From: JAFGOM01 sp964605795 | GTDB taxonomy: Archaea; Halobacteriota; Methanomicrobia; Methanomicrobiales; Methanospirillaceae | NCBI GenBank assembly: GCA_964605795.1 | Contig: CAZSDZ010000008.1 | Location: 10,943 to 74,942, forward strand | Direction of reading: 5' to 3' | DNA: 64,000 nucleotides | Shown: piece by piece, positions 8,936-17,391 of the stretch | Layout: the number at the start of each line of letters is the position of its first letter | How positions within the stretch are numbered: position 1 is the first letter of the stretch | Position numbers and translations under genes: made by a program | Notes under the pieces: model-generated | What the model was told of the DNA's origin: nothing | Database searches by the model: none | Seen by the model: only the letters and a program-made list of their open reading frames with translations

Positions 8936-9670
8936 TCACCCGTACATGGGAAGATTCTCCCGTTTCATGATCTTATCCTCTTCTGCATTCTCAATATCCG
9001 CAGCCAGCTGGCGCATCGATGATTCTATCTCTTCTGCCTGTTCATACAGGGGTTCGAGGTCGATCCCGAGAGAGAAGAATTTATTGACCAGGTCAACGAT
9101 AGAGGCAGCCGCACGGGGATCCGGTGCATTGATTGTCTCTCCCATCAGGCCGAGGGCCGGTATTCCCCGGGTTTTACACTCGATGAGAATGCTTGCGGCA
9201 ATCCCTGAGATACTCCCGATAGGGAGAACAAATGCCAGATCTCCAATCTTCTCAAGCATCTGTGTTGTTGTTGCAACACAGAAGAGACGTTTCTCATTCT
9301 CATTGGTGATAAGTCCGGCGAGGTTTATGACAGCACTGACCTCAAATGGCTCGATCCAGTCTATGATGGCATCAGCAACCTCGTAGCATATCGAAGGAGG
9401 GACCGGAATATCGGCAAGAATTGCAATAAGTCCTTCCCGTTCATAAATCCGTACCGGGATGTTTATAATCCCGTTCCCCATCATGGCCATGGGTGGAAAG
9501 AACCTGCTTGTTATCCATCCGATCTCGGTAAATTCCAGTTGATCGATTAGATATGCAAGAGCGATGCTGCCAACAAGTCCGCTTCCGGGAAACCCGATGA
9601 TAACATGAGGATTCTTCTCTTTTGGTGGGGAGGCATGGATGATTACATCGGTCCTTTTCTCTTCTGTCAT
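8936..9670 (-). CDS. PAC2-family (proteasome assembly chaperone-like) protein
   Basis: 244 residues with the PAC2 fold signature: an N-terminal strand and glycine loop (VIIGFPGSGLVGSIALAYLI, about residues 24-43), the SRFFPPMAM segment, an IADIPVP-type strand and a central GLIT...RLFCVATT region. The family includes eukaryotic proteasome assembly chaperone 2 and archaeal homologues that bind proteasome alpha-like rings. The C-terminus is a charged helix (QAEEIESSMRQLAADIENAEEDK) that could reach a partner. First gene of a short minus-strand unit with the DUF473-like gene; a role in proteasome assembly is inference from the family. Confidence 0.88.
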   Translation of the reverse strand: MTEEKRTDVIIHASPPKEKNPHVIIGFPGSGLVGSIALAYLIDQLEFTEIGWITSRFFPPMAMMGNGIINIPVRIYEREGLIAILADIPVPPSICYEVADAIIDWIEPFEVSAVINLAGLITNENEKRLFCVATTTQMLEKIGDLAFVLPIGSISGIAASILIECKTRGIPALGLMGETINAPDPRAAASIVDLVNKFFSLGIDLEPLYEQAEEIESSMRQLAADIENAEEDKIMKRENLPMYG

Positions 9671-9702
9671 TCATAACAGTATTGTCATCCTCGGAAAAAG
9701 GG

Positions 9703-9897
9703 TTATCTCTCCTGAAATAATTGTGGGTATTGGTATTTTATTCGGGTTTTTCCTCTGAAATCCGCCAGGTTGAATACCGGTATCCCGTTCTGGTTATGGT
9801 TGCCGTTTTTTACATGTAACCGTGTATTCTGGTTTTTGGCACACATATCAGGAACGGATTCCTGCAGTTCCACAATTTTCTCGATCTTCTGTCTCAT
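9703..9897 (-). CDS. Doubtful small protein (64 aa)
   Basis: This is the only open frame of note in the 426-base gap between the PAC2 gene and the DUF5611-like gene. From the ATG at 9897 it would give a 64-residue polar, basic protein rich in Asn and Gln. GGTG and GGAG stand just before the ATG, and CTTAATAA around 9937 could be a TATA box. I recognise no family and the codon pattern is unconvincing. The rest of the gap (9898-10096) shows nothing clear beyond the promoter area of the next gene. Confidence 0.2.
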   Translation of the reverse strand: MRQKIEKIVELQESVPDMCAKNQNTRLHVKNGNHNQNGIPVFNLADFRGKTRIKYQYPQLFQER

Positions 9898-10096
9898 CTC
9901 CGCACCGAAACCGGTTTGCATTGCTCCATTGGATTATTAAGAGACAAATTACAACACTATGTGCAGTTGTGCAGGTCTGGATTATACTGAACAGATATCC
10001 CCATTATCTACCAGGGTCGTGTAAACCATTTACCATCCCTTGCCCGGGTCCTGCCGATACGGTAATTCCTTGATGCAGAGATGCAGGAGAGATACG

Positions 10097-10411
10097 ATGC
10101 AGGAATATAAAATTAAACGAACGGTTATAATGGAACTTGAAAAGAACATAAAAGAGCAGCTCACCATCTGTTTCGGGGTACAGCCAAATGAAGAGAACAA
10201 TCACTTCTGGATCGAGTATGGGGTGCTGGATAGACTCGAAGTAAGGCTGGGTGATACGAAAAAGACTCTCTTGGTACATACCATCACCAAAGATGGAGTA
10301 ACCGATGATGAACTCATTCTGGATACCAACCGGCGTTTCCGGAAATACTTAGATGCCGTGACCGGGTACAACTCCAAAGAACGTGCAAAAACAATGAAAA
10401 GTGTCGAATAG
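10097..10411 (+). CDS. DUF5611-like conserved archaeal protein
   Basis: 104 residues from the ATG at 10097, chosen because AGGAG lies eight bases before it; in-frame starts further upstream lack such a site. The protein resembles the DUF5611 family of methanogens: it begins MQEYKIKR, then has a CFGV segment, the strand pair FWIEYGVLDRLEVRLGDTKK, and a helical end with LDTNRRFRKYLDAVTGY. No membrane segment or metal motif. Function unknown. It ends 12 bases before the convergent leuS end. Confidence 0.75.
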   Translation: MQEYKIKRTVIMELEKNIKEQLTICFGVQPNEENNHFWIEYGVLDRLEVRLGDTKKTLLVHTITKDGVTDDELILDTNRRFRKYLDAVTGYNSKERAKTMKSVE

Positions 10412-10423
10412 ATTCGGCACCTG

Positions 10424-13213
10424 TCACATAATAATAATTGCCGGTTTAAAGGGAAGAGCTGACTGTGCCTTACTGTGATGGCATTCCCCTGCCCTGTATA
10501 CTGTCACAGTAAGGGAAAATTCCCGCTCGAGGAACTCTTTTGCAGAGATAAAGAGATCATATTCACAAAGCCGGCTTTGTATAAGATTAGAGACGAGGTC
10601 TGGCGGGAGCCGGTGGATAAGGGAGGTACATTGCTTTACTGTATCTATGGTCTCCTTTCCCTTTTGTTTCATAATCTCATCCTGCATGATATCCTTTATC
10701 AGGTTCCTGTTCTGGGGAGATTCTGCAACCTGCCGGAATATGTCCCATTTCCATTCAGGAGCGATGCAGATAGAGATTTCTTCCGGCTTAATCTTTATTA
10801 TCCGTAAAATTGACTCGATATCTTCGACAGTCCGTGCAAGGAGTTCCTCGCTCAGTTCTGCGTCTGCGCATATTGCTGTTTTGTCAACGACAGGCCAGGG
10901 TGCAGTAGAGACCAGTCTGCCTTCGTTGGCTTCCTGATACAGTTCCTCACAAGTATAGGGGATAATGGGAGCGACCAGCCTCATCCATACCGATGCAAAG
11001 AAAAAAAGGGTTGTACTGGCATCTTTTCCCTGAATATTTCCGGTCCTTCGCCGATACCACCTGAGATCGGCTTCGACCGCATAAAACATCTCGTACAGTG
11101 CCTGTCGTGTCTGAAACCGCTCCATTGCAGCGGTTCCTTTTGCAACATGATCCTGCATCCGTGACATGAGCCAGGCGTCAACGGGATGAGCTGGACCTTT
11201 AGCCTCCATGCAGCTTTGAATCGTGGCAACAAACTTTTCAATCTGTTTCTTTGTAGAGGCAACGAGGTCGTTTCTCCAGTCAAAATCCTGCCAGGGTTCA
11301 CCACTCCCGATAAGGAACATCCTGACCGTATCGGCTCCGAAATCATTGATGGCATCCTCAAGGAGGTATACATTTCCTTTAGAAGAGGACATCTTTGCCC
11401 CGTTTAGAAGACCCATACCAAAGACAACCATTCCCAGGGGGAGGAGTTCTCTCGGGAAAATCGCACAATGATGAAATATCTGGAAGGTAAGATGATTTGA
11501 TATAAGATCTTTTGCTGAGAACCGGTAGTTGTACGGATACCAGTATAAAAATTCCCTTCTCAGTTCTTCGAGGAGTTCGGGTTCTGGAAGCCCGTCCTGC
11601 TTTTTTCCAAGGAATATATAATCAAAAACCGCCGGCGTCAATAACTGTGGATCAATCTTTTTAATACCTGCCGCTATCGTGTAATATGCCATGTATATTG
11701 TCGAATCAGACAGGGGTTCGATGAGCCATTCCGGATCCCATGGTAACCTGGTTCCAAGACCGATACGGCGGGTGCATGCCCAATCGTTCAACCAGTCAAC
11801 GGTCCGGTCAAATTCAGCACGCACTTCCGGAGGAACAAGGTCCATCCTTTTTAACTGTTCATGAACCTGTTCTTTCCATTGGGGATTACTGTACGAGAGG
11901 AACCACTGGTCATGGAGAACCTTGACATAGACCCTGCTGTTGCATCTGCAAACCACCGGCCTTATATCAAACTCATACATGATTATCGAACCATGCTGAT
12001 CTGCAAGGATAATGCTTACCTCTTCACGTGCTATCTTTACCGGTTTGCCACCGTATTTTTCACGCATCTTTCCGGTCGCATGTTCTGCCGAGTAGACCTG
12101 CTGGGTCAAATCCTCAAGCCTTGGATCGTTCTGGTCAGTGATTCCTGCAGATTCAACCGCTTCAACCGCGGGTGCTGTGCCGAATCCGTCAACCTGAATA
12201 AGGCCGATAGGAGAGATGGTGGAGTACTTACCCTCCTGCTGCAGGTCACGCAGTGCAATATAATCGTATGGTGCATGAGCAGGGACACTCATCACAAGAC
12301 CGGTAGCCATGTCAGGATCAACAAAGGATGCAGGCAGGATAGGGACATCACCACAGAGGTCATGAAAAACGACCCGGTCAACAAGAAGGGAGCCATGAAT
12401 GGTGCCCAGCTCTTTGATATCGTGATCCTGCAGGCTCAGCTTTCCCATCGCTTCCCGACTTACGATCCAGACCTGTCCATCGATCTCTATCCGCACATAC
12501 TCGGTATCAGGATTGACCCAGAGATTCGTGACCCCGTACACGGTCTCGGGCCGCAGGGTTGCACAGGGAATATACCCCTCATCGCACGAGAAGAGAACGA
12601 GTGTAAACTGTTGAATCTGGGCGGTATCACCTTCGAGGAGATCGTGATCTCCGACAGGATTATCACACTGGGTACAGTATCGTACCGGGTGTGCACCCTT
12701 TACGACATAACCGGCATTTTTGAGGTGATCCCACTGCCATTCAATGAATTTGCTGTATGTTGGTTCAATCGTGGTAAAGGTCCGGCTCCAGTCGATAGAG
12801 AGACCAGCTGCCGTCATAACCCGCTGGTACTCCTGGGAGAAGTACGTGACGATATTTATCGGATCGGTGAATGTCGCAAGAACGTCATCCGGGACTCGAT
12901 AAAGATCCCGGTAAAGGGTAATAGCACTCTGATCCTGCCGTGCAATCCGTTTGGATATCCCGATAACCGGTGCACCCGTTACATGAAAAGCCATCGGGTA
13001 CAAAACTTCCTTTTCCCGCATCCGCCAGAAGCGTGCGATCACATCTGGGACGATATAGGTCCTGCCATGACCGACATGCATCGCACCGCTCGGATACGGG
13101 TATGCAACAGTGAGATAGAATTTTTCTTTGTCAGAGGGTCTTGCAGTAAATGTCTCTTCCCATCTCTGCATGAGGTTAAGAGGGCCTGCCTCCTTGGTTT
13201 TGTTGGTATCCAC
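10424..13213 (-). CDS. leuS: Leucyl-tRNA synthetase
   Basis: Class I aminoacyl-tRNA synthetase that charges tRNA-Leu, 929 residues, the normal archaeal/eukaryotic-type length. The HIGH motif is HVGH at residues 46-49 within AYPYPSGAMHVGHGRTY, and the KMSKS motif is KMSSSK near residue 607. The CP1 editing domain lies between them, with LRPETVYGVTNLWV and the later VMSVPAHAPYDYIA. The C-terminal third is the anticodon-binding and extension region. It lies 16 bases downstream of the PIN-ATPase gene on the same strand, suggesting cotranscription. Confidence 0.97.
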   Translation of the reverse strand: MDTNKTKEAGPLNLMQRWEETFTARPSDKEKFYLTVAYPYPSGAMHVGHGRTYIVPDVIARFWRMREKEVLYPMAFHVTGAPVIGISKRIARQDQSAITLYRDLYRVPDDVLATFTDPINIVTYFSQEYQRVMTAAGLSIDWSRTFTTIEPTYSKFIEWQWDHLKNAGYVVKGAHPVRYCTQCDNPVGDHDLLEGDTAQIQQFTLVLFSCDEGYIPCATLRPETVYGVTNLWVNPDTEYVRIEIDGQVWIVSREAMGKLSLQDHDIKELGTIHGSLLVDRVVFHDLCGDVPILPASFVDPDMATGLVMSVPAHAPYDYIALRDLQQEGKYSTISPIGLIQVDGFGTAPAVEAVESAGITDQNDPRLEDLTQQVYSAEHATGKMREKYGGKPVKIAREEVSIILADQHGSIIMYEFDIRPVVCRCNSRVYVKVLHDQWFLSYSNPQWKEQVHEQLKRMDLVPPEVRAEFDRTVDWLNDWACTRRIGLGTRLPWDPEWLIEPLSDSTIYMAYYTIAAGIKKIDPQLLTPAVFDYIFLGKKQDGLPEPELLEELRREFLYWYPYNYRFSAKDLISNHLTFQIFHHCAIFPRELLPLGMVVFGMGLLNGAKMSSSKGNVYLLEDAINDFGADTVRMFLIGSGEPWQDFDWRNDLVASTKKQIEKFVATIQSCMEAKGPAHPVDAWLMSRMQDHVAKGTAAMERFQTRQALYEMFYAVEADLRWYRRRTGNIQGKDASTTLFFFASVWMRLVAPIIPYTCEELYQEANEGRLVSTAPWPVVDKTAICADAELSEELLARTVEDIESILRIIKIKPEEISICIAPEWKWDIFRQVAESPQNRNLIKDIMQDEIMKQKGKETIDTVKQCTSLIHRLPPDLVSNLIQSRLCEYDLFISAKEFLEREFSLTVTVYRAGECHHSKAQSALPFKPAIIIM

Positions 13214-13229
13214 TCCTGGTCACCTTCCC

Positions 13230-15230
13230 TTATACGGTCTTTAACCTGATGGGTTCCCCGTCTTCGTACCTGCGGATCATCTCCTGTGCGATGGTACTGT
13301 TCTTGGCAAGATGTATCTCTCCGGTATCAGCGACTGTTGCCGTAAAGAGGTACTCCCGTCCTGCAAATACATCCACAATCTTTCCTTTGTTCTCCTGGGA
13401 GATGATGGTAAGCTGCTTTTTATCCATCCTGATGGTGATCCCTTCTGATACCTCTATCTCCTCTTCCGGTGGAGATATCACGAGACGGGTCTTCTCGAGA
13501 TTAGAGAGTGGCCTGATATCGATACCGACCCCGACCTTATTTACAATTGCAGCGATATTCTTACCCCCCTTCCCGATCGCAGCAGGCACATCCTTGTCCT
13601 CTATGTATACGATAGCCTTCGTGGCACTGAGCATCTCAACAGAGATTGCACCACTGGTATATCGTCCGATCTCCCGCTGAATATCCCGCTCAGTGATCTC
13701 CCAGGAGATATTCTCTTCCTCGTCGTCATCGATAACCTCCTCCAGAGGAACTGCTTTTTCTACCTCGTTTACAACCTCCTCTTCCGGTTCGTGATTCATT
13801 ACCGGTTCAGGTTTTGGTTCTGCCTTTGCCGGGATATCCCTGCCCTTCTCTTTTGGTTTAGCCGGCATCTGTACCGGTTCTTTCTTTAATTGCAGAACCG
13901 GCATCACGAACGTCTCCTGTTCATGGGTAAAGATCTCAAAGACGGTCTCGTTGTTCTCCATGACTGAGGTTACCGGTTGGAGATGCATATTGCTCTCCAT
14001 TCCGTCAGGGATCTTGATTGCAAATCCGGTCGAGAAGATATTCTCAATGGAACCGTTTTTGACAAAGATTATCGTGGAACAGACCTGAGGCAGCATCGAG
14101 AAATCAACCCGGTTACAGAAACGCTGCAGTGCTCCCTGGGGAGAGTCAGCGTGCATGACCCCTATCATTCCGATCCCGGCGAGTTGCATGTCTGAAAATA
14201 CTGAAAAGTCCTCCTTTTTATGCAATTCATCAAATATCACAAAATCCGGTCTGACCAGGAAAAGAATATCTGCCGTGTTCTCCATGCTCCCTTCAAGGGT
14301 TGTGTACTGGGTGATGTTATCCGGGACCTGTAGTTCACGGGGAGATTCCATGGTCTTTACGATATTTCCTGAATGAGCAAGAAAGAGAGCGATACCCTGA
14401 GCAAGGGTTGTTTTCCCCGATCCCGGAGGACCGGCGATAAGGATACCTCCATGTCTCTTCTGTATGATCTCCTGTATCTCTCCTGACCTCTTGTAATCAT
14501 CAAGTGAAAGATCGACAATAGGACGAACGGCTGTTATCTCCATGCCGTCTGAGAGCGGTCTCCGGATAATGGTTATCCTCATCGATCCAATCTGGGCAAC
14601 CGTTATACCCCGTTTCTCGATCTCGATAAAACCGTCGGGGTCACGTTTTGCCCGTTCAAGAACCTCCTGTGCAATAATCCTGAGTTCGTACTCATTTGAC
14701 GGATATTCGCGTATCTGAACAAGTTCTGTTGCTCCGATACTGCCTTTCCTGGCAACAGGACTTGCCCGCTCTTTTAAAAAGACGGCACTCGTAAACTCGT
14801 CAAAGAACTGGTCGATTGCCAGGGGAGTAAAATCCTCGACCTGGGGTTTTAAGTAGATAACATCCAGTCCCTTTGCCTTTGCAACCTCTGACTGCACCAC
14901 ATCACTGGTAATAAAAAGGGCTTTGTTCTCAATAGCCACGTTCCTGATAAGCGCATCGATCTCTCCTCCGCTTGCCAGTTTTACCTGCTCCAGTGTAGGT
15001 CGGTGACCGATAAACTCTATCTCTATTGCACCTTCACTTGCGCGTTTGCAGAGTGCCTGAAGTTCAACGAGTCCTGCAAAACCTATTTCACGTCCCTGGT
15101 TTGCTTGTGACTCCAGTTCTGCAACAACAGCTTCTGGTATTATTATTTTTGCCCCGTTATATTCTCCGGTATCGAGTAACGAGGTGATGCGTCCGTCAAT
15201 GACAACGCTTGTATCTGGTACTATTATCAA
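13230..15230 (-). CDS. PIN domain-ATPase-KH protein (archaeal PilT/VapC-like ATPase)
   Basis: 666-residue three-part protein. Residues 1-130 are a PIN nuclease-like domain starting with PDTSVVIDGRI and retaining acidic residues at the usual positions. Next comes a secretion/PilT-type ATPase with Walker A GPPGSGKTT near residue 266 and Walker B FVIFDELHK near residue 330. After an acidic, proline-rich linker (about 440-510), a KH-like RNA-binding module has IGKGGKNIAAIVNK near residue 553. The fusion is widespread in archaea; a role in RNA handling is inferred from PIN plus KH. It has its own upstream gap (15231-15383) with the likely promoter and leads into leuS. Confidence 0.9.
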   Translation of the reverse strand: MIIVPDTSVVIDGRITSLLDTGEYNGAKIIIPEAVVAELESQANQGREIGFAGLVELQALCKRASEGAIEIEFIGHRPTLEQVKLASGGEIDALIRNVAIENKALFITSDVVQSEVAKAKGLDVIYLKPQVEDFTPLAIDQFFDEFTSAVFLKERASPVARKGSIGATELVQIREYPSNEYELRIIAQEVLERAKRDPDGFIEIEKRGITVAQIGSMRITIIRRPLSDGMEITAVRPIVDLSLDDYKRSGEIQEIIQKRHGGILIAGPPGSGKTTLAQGIALFLAHSGNIVKTMESPRELQVPDNITQYTTLEGSMENTADILFLVRPDFVIFDELHKKEDFSVFSDMQLAGIGMIGVMHADSPQGALQRFCNRVDFSMLPQVCSTIIFVKNGSIENIFSTGFAIKIPDGMESNMHLQPVTSVMENNETVFEIFTHEQETFVMPVLQLKKEPVQMPAKPKEKGRDIPAKAEPKPEPVMNHEPEEEVVNEVEKAVPLEEVIDDDEEENISWEITERDIQREIGRYTSGAISVEMLSATKAIVYIEDKDVPAAIGKGGKNIAAIVNKVGVGIDIRPLSNLEKTRLVISPPEEEIEVSEGITIRMDKKQLTIISQENKGKIVDVFAGREYLFTATVADTGEIHLAKNSTIAQEMIRRYEDGEPIRLKTV

Positions 15231-15383
15231 AAATATTCACCACTATTACGTTGGTTACTTATCCATTATAGTATGTGGCGCCATACCCGGGCATCTGCAT
15301 ATGGTTTTTCTGGTGATCACCTGTTTTTACCGGGTCAGATGGGTTGAACCATCTAAAACCATTATCAGATCACGTTTGCGTTC

Positions 15384-16211
15384 TCACCAGAGCGATCCCA
15401 GGATTATCGAAAAGAAATCACCGAAGAAGGCTGCTGTGAAGAGACCGGCAGTTATCGGTATGAGAAACGGTACGCCGTAACTGATCCATATCGGTCCGGC
15501 TCCGTGGTACAGCTGGATGAGATCCCGGTATGTTTCGGGTTCTTCTTTTAAGTTCTTTGTATATATCCGCGTTTTACTGCCCTGAATCATATCGCGAATC
15601 GCTTGTTTTATCCCAATAAACCGATGCTCAATACCGGAGTCAGTCTGAATTATCTCTTCCATAATAATGCCAAACTGCTCCTCTATCTCTGCTCCCTCAA
15701 CAGGAAATCCCAAAACCATGTATCTGAGTGGGGCCCTGTTTCCTTTCGCAATATTATAGACAAATATCCCGGCTGGCACGAAGAGATTGAGAAGTACTGC
15801 ATTAACCAGGACCGAGAACGGGAAGAAGACAAACGGTGGGATCCCCATATAGCTGTAGCCAAAGATCGGTACAAGCGGAAAACAAGGGATAAAAAGTGTG
15901 ATATATATGAGTGCTTTTGCATCAGCCATTCCAAAGAGATGAAAGTAGGTAAAGAGAAAGAATGCAATCGAGAAGAAGACCACCATCACGAGAACGGGTA
16001 TGAGGAATGCTCCCCACCCGGCGTGAAACATTGAATAATAAAACCAGAGGGTGGCAGGGACGGTAAAGAATAGCATCGGGTACCAGAGAACAACGGGGAC
16101 GGCACGTTCCCTGATATCATACCAGCAGCCGGGCAGTAACGTAACGAGCAGTGCGGCAAAACAGATAACAAGGGGAAGAAAACCTAGAGGAACGGAAAGG
16201 AATGGACACAT
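15384..16211 (-). CDS. A24-family prepilin/preflagellin-type peptidase
   Basis: 275-residue membrane aspartyl protease with several hydrophobic segments. The first catalytic aspartate is in the cytoplasmic loop CWYDIRERAVP (about residues 29-39). The second is in GMADAKALIY, where the usual GxGD is read as GMAD; the aspartate is kept but the second glycine is not. The family removes the short leader from type IV pilin-like or archaellin precursors. The C-terminal hydrophilic part followed by a last membrane segment is typical of archaeal members. The gene stands alone; no pilin or archaellin gene is nearby, so the substrate is unknown. Confidence 0.85.
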   Translation of the reverse strand: MCPFLSVPLGFLPLVICFAALLVTLLPGCWYDIRERAVPVVLWYPMLFFTVPATLWFYYSMFHAGWGAFLIPVLVMVVFFSIAFFLFTYFHLFGMADAKALIYITLFIPCFPLVPIFGYSYMGIPPFVFFPFSVLVNAVLLNLFVPAGIFVYNIAKGNRAPLRYMVLGFPVEGAEIEEQFGIIMEEIIQTDSGIEHRFIGIKQAIRDMIQGSKTRIYTKNLKEEPETYRDLIQLYHGAGPIWISYGVPFLIPITAGLFTAAFFGDFFSIILGSLW

Positions 16212-16272
16212 ACTTATGGATAAGACCTGGTCCTATTTGGCTATTTGGGAATGAAAAAGGCAGCGATTGGGA

Positions 16273-17391
16273 TCAGATGATCCCCATATCAGAGAGACGG
16301 GCAGGCAGGTATTCTCTTGAGACAAAATCCAGTCCCCGTGCTGCAAATGCCTGCTGTTCAGATTTAAGATTCAGTTTTAACTGCAGGGTAATCTGATCAT
16401 GCCAGTACTGATTATGAAACCGTGGGTCAGTCAGTTCAGATTTGAGTGCACCAATGTCCCGTTCGGTCAGGATATCAGACGGGAGATTGTAATCCCTGAT
16501 ATCGGTCGGCTGAACACCGATAAACCGGGCCTGTGGGGTCACGAGGAGCTCAGAGATGTGGGCGCTTTTGATCGCTCCATAGGCAATACTGGCGAAGATG
16601 CGGTACGACCAGGGGTCACCGTCGGTAAAGATACAGACCGGGATGTTACAGGTGTTTGAGATCTTGTTTAAGATCCTGCGTGTAGATCGCGCCGGTTGAC
16701 CTTTTAAGTGGACGAGAATGGCATTATAATCGGCATCGAAATTATTCTCAATAAGACGGGCATACATGCCACCGGTCTCGATTGCTATCAGAAAGTCAGC
16801 ATCATGCCCGATGCATTCAATCTGCTCGACGTTGCTTGGGATCTGGTACCCTGCCTCCCCCACGTCATCCTGGCAATGAATCTCCCGTGTCCCACGCCTG
16901 GTCTCTTCACGCAGTTTCAGTGGTCCAAAGATGCTTGCTCCATCTTCCTCAGGGCGGAGGTGAAAAAATTCCCGCTGGGTATCAGTCAGGATCTCAAGAT
17001 CCTCAATGAGCATATTCGAGTCATTCTGGGCTGCGAATTTTGCCCTCTTCCATCCTTCTGAGATATAATACAGTTCTCGTAATGTGGATGACCGGTTCTC
17101 TGCAACCTGTTGCTTGATAAACCATATGACATATGCCATGCGAAGGATATGCAGCGCACTCTTCTCCTGTACTGCTGCCCTGGTATGTTCCCGATCCCCG
17201 TATTTCCAGACCTCGGTATCGTTATCAAATGCCAGATTGCTCTTTGTCCGAGAGGGTAGTGAGATCGACGGGATCTCTCCCTGCTCCATCTGGGAATACC
17301 ATCGTTCTGAGATGGCGAGGAGTTTTTGTATGGTATTGGTTCCTGTTTTCCCGCCTGCTTTTTTTGGTCTCGTATCAGATGTCACAGTCAA
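16273..17391 (-). CDS. top6A: DNA topoisomerase VI subunit A
   Basis: Spo11-type DNA-cleaving subunit of the type IIB topoisomerase, 372 residues. The catalytic tyrosine lies in STLRELYYISEGW near residue 106, in the winged-helix (CAP-like) domain. The Toprim acidic motif FTDGDPWSY is near residue 256, and ETGGMYARLIE is the conserved segment before it. It overlaps the end of top6B by 17 bases, so the A2B2 enzyme's subunits are made from one transcript with B first. The last residues end in a loose tail. Confidence 0.97.
   Translation of the reverse strand: MTVTSDTRPKKAGGKTGTNTIQKLLAISERWYSQMEQGEIPSISLPSRTKSNLAFDNDTEVWKYGDREHTRAAVQEKSALHILRMAYVIWFIKQQVAENRSSTLRELYYISEGWKRAKFAAQNDSNMLIEDLEILTDTQREFFHLRPEEDGASIFGPLKLREETRRGTREIHCQDDVGEAGYQIPSNVEQIECIGHDADFLIAIETGGMYARLIENNFDADYNAILVHLKGQPARSTRRILNKISNTCNIPVCIFTDGDPWSYRIFASIAYGAIKSAHISELLVTPQARFIGVQPTDIRDYNLPSDILTERDIGALKSELTDPRFHNQYWHDQITLQLKLNLKSEQQAFAARGLDFVSREYLPARLSDMGII

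Noticed and set aside
11861..13249. 462-codon open frame opposite leuS
   Set aside because: It mirrors the leuS coding strand; the minus-strand frame has all class I synthetase motifs, so the plus-strand frame is a codon-bias artefact.
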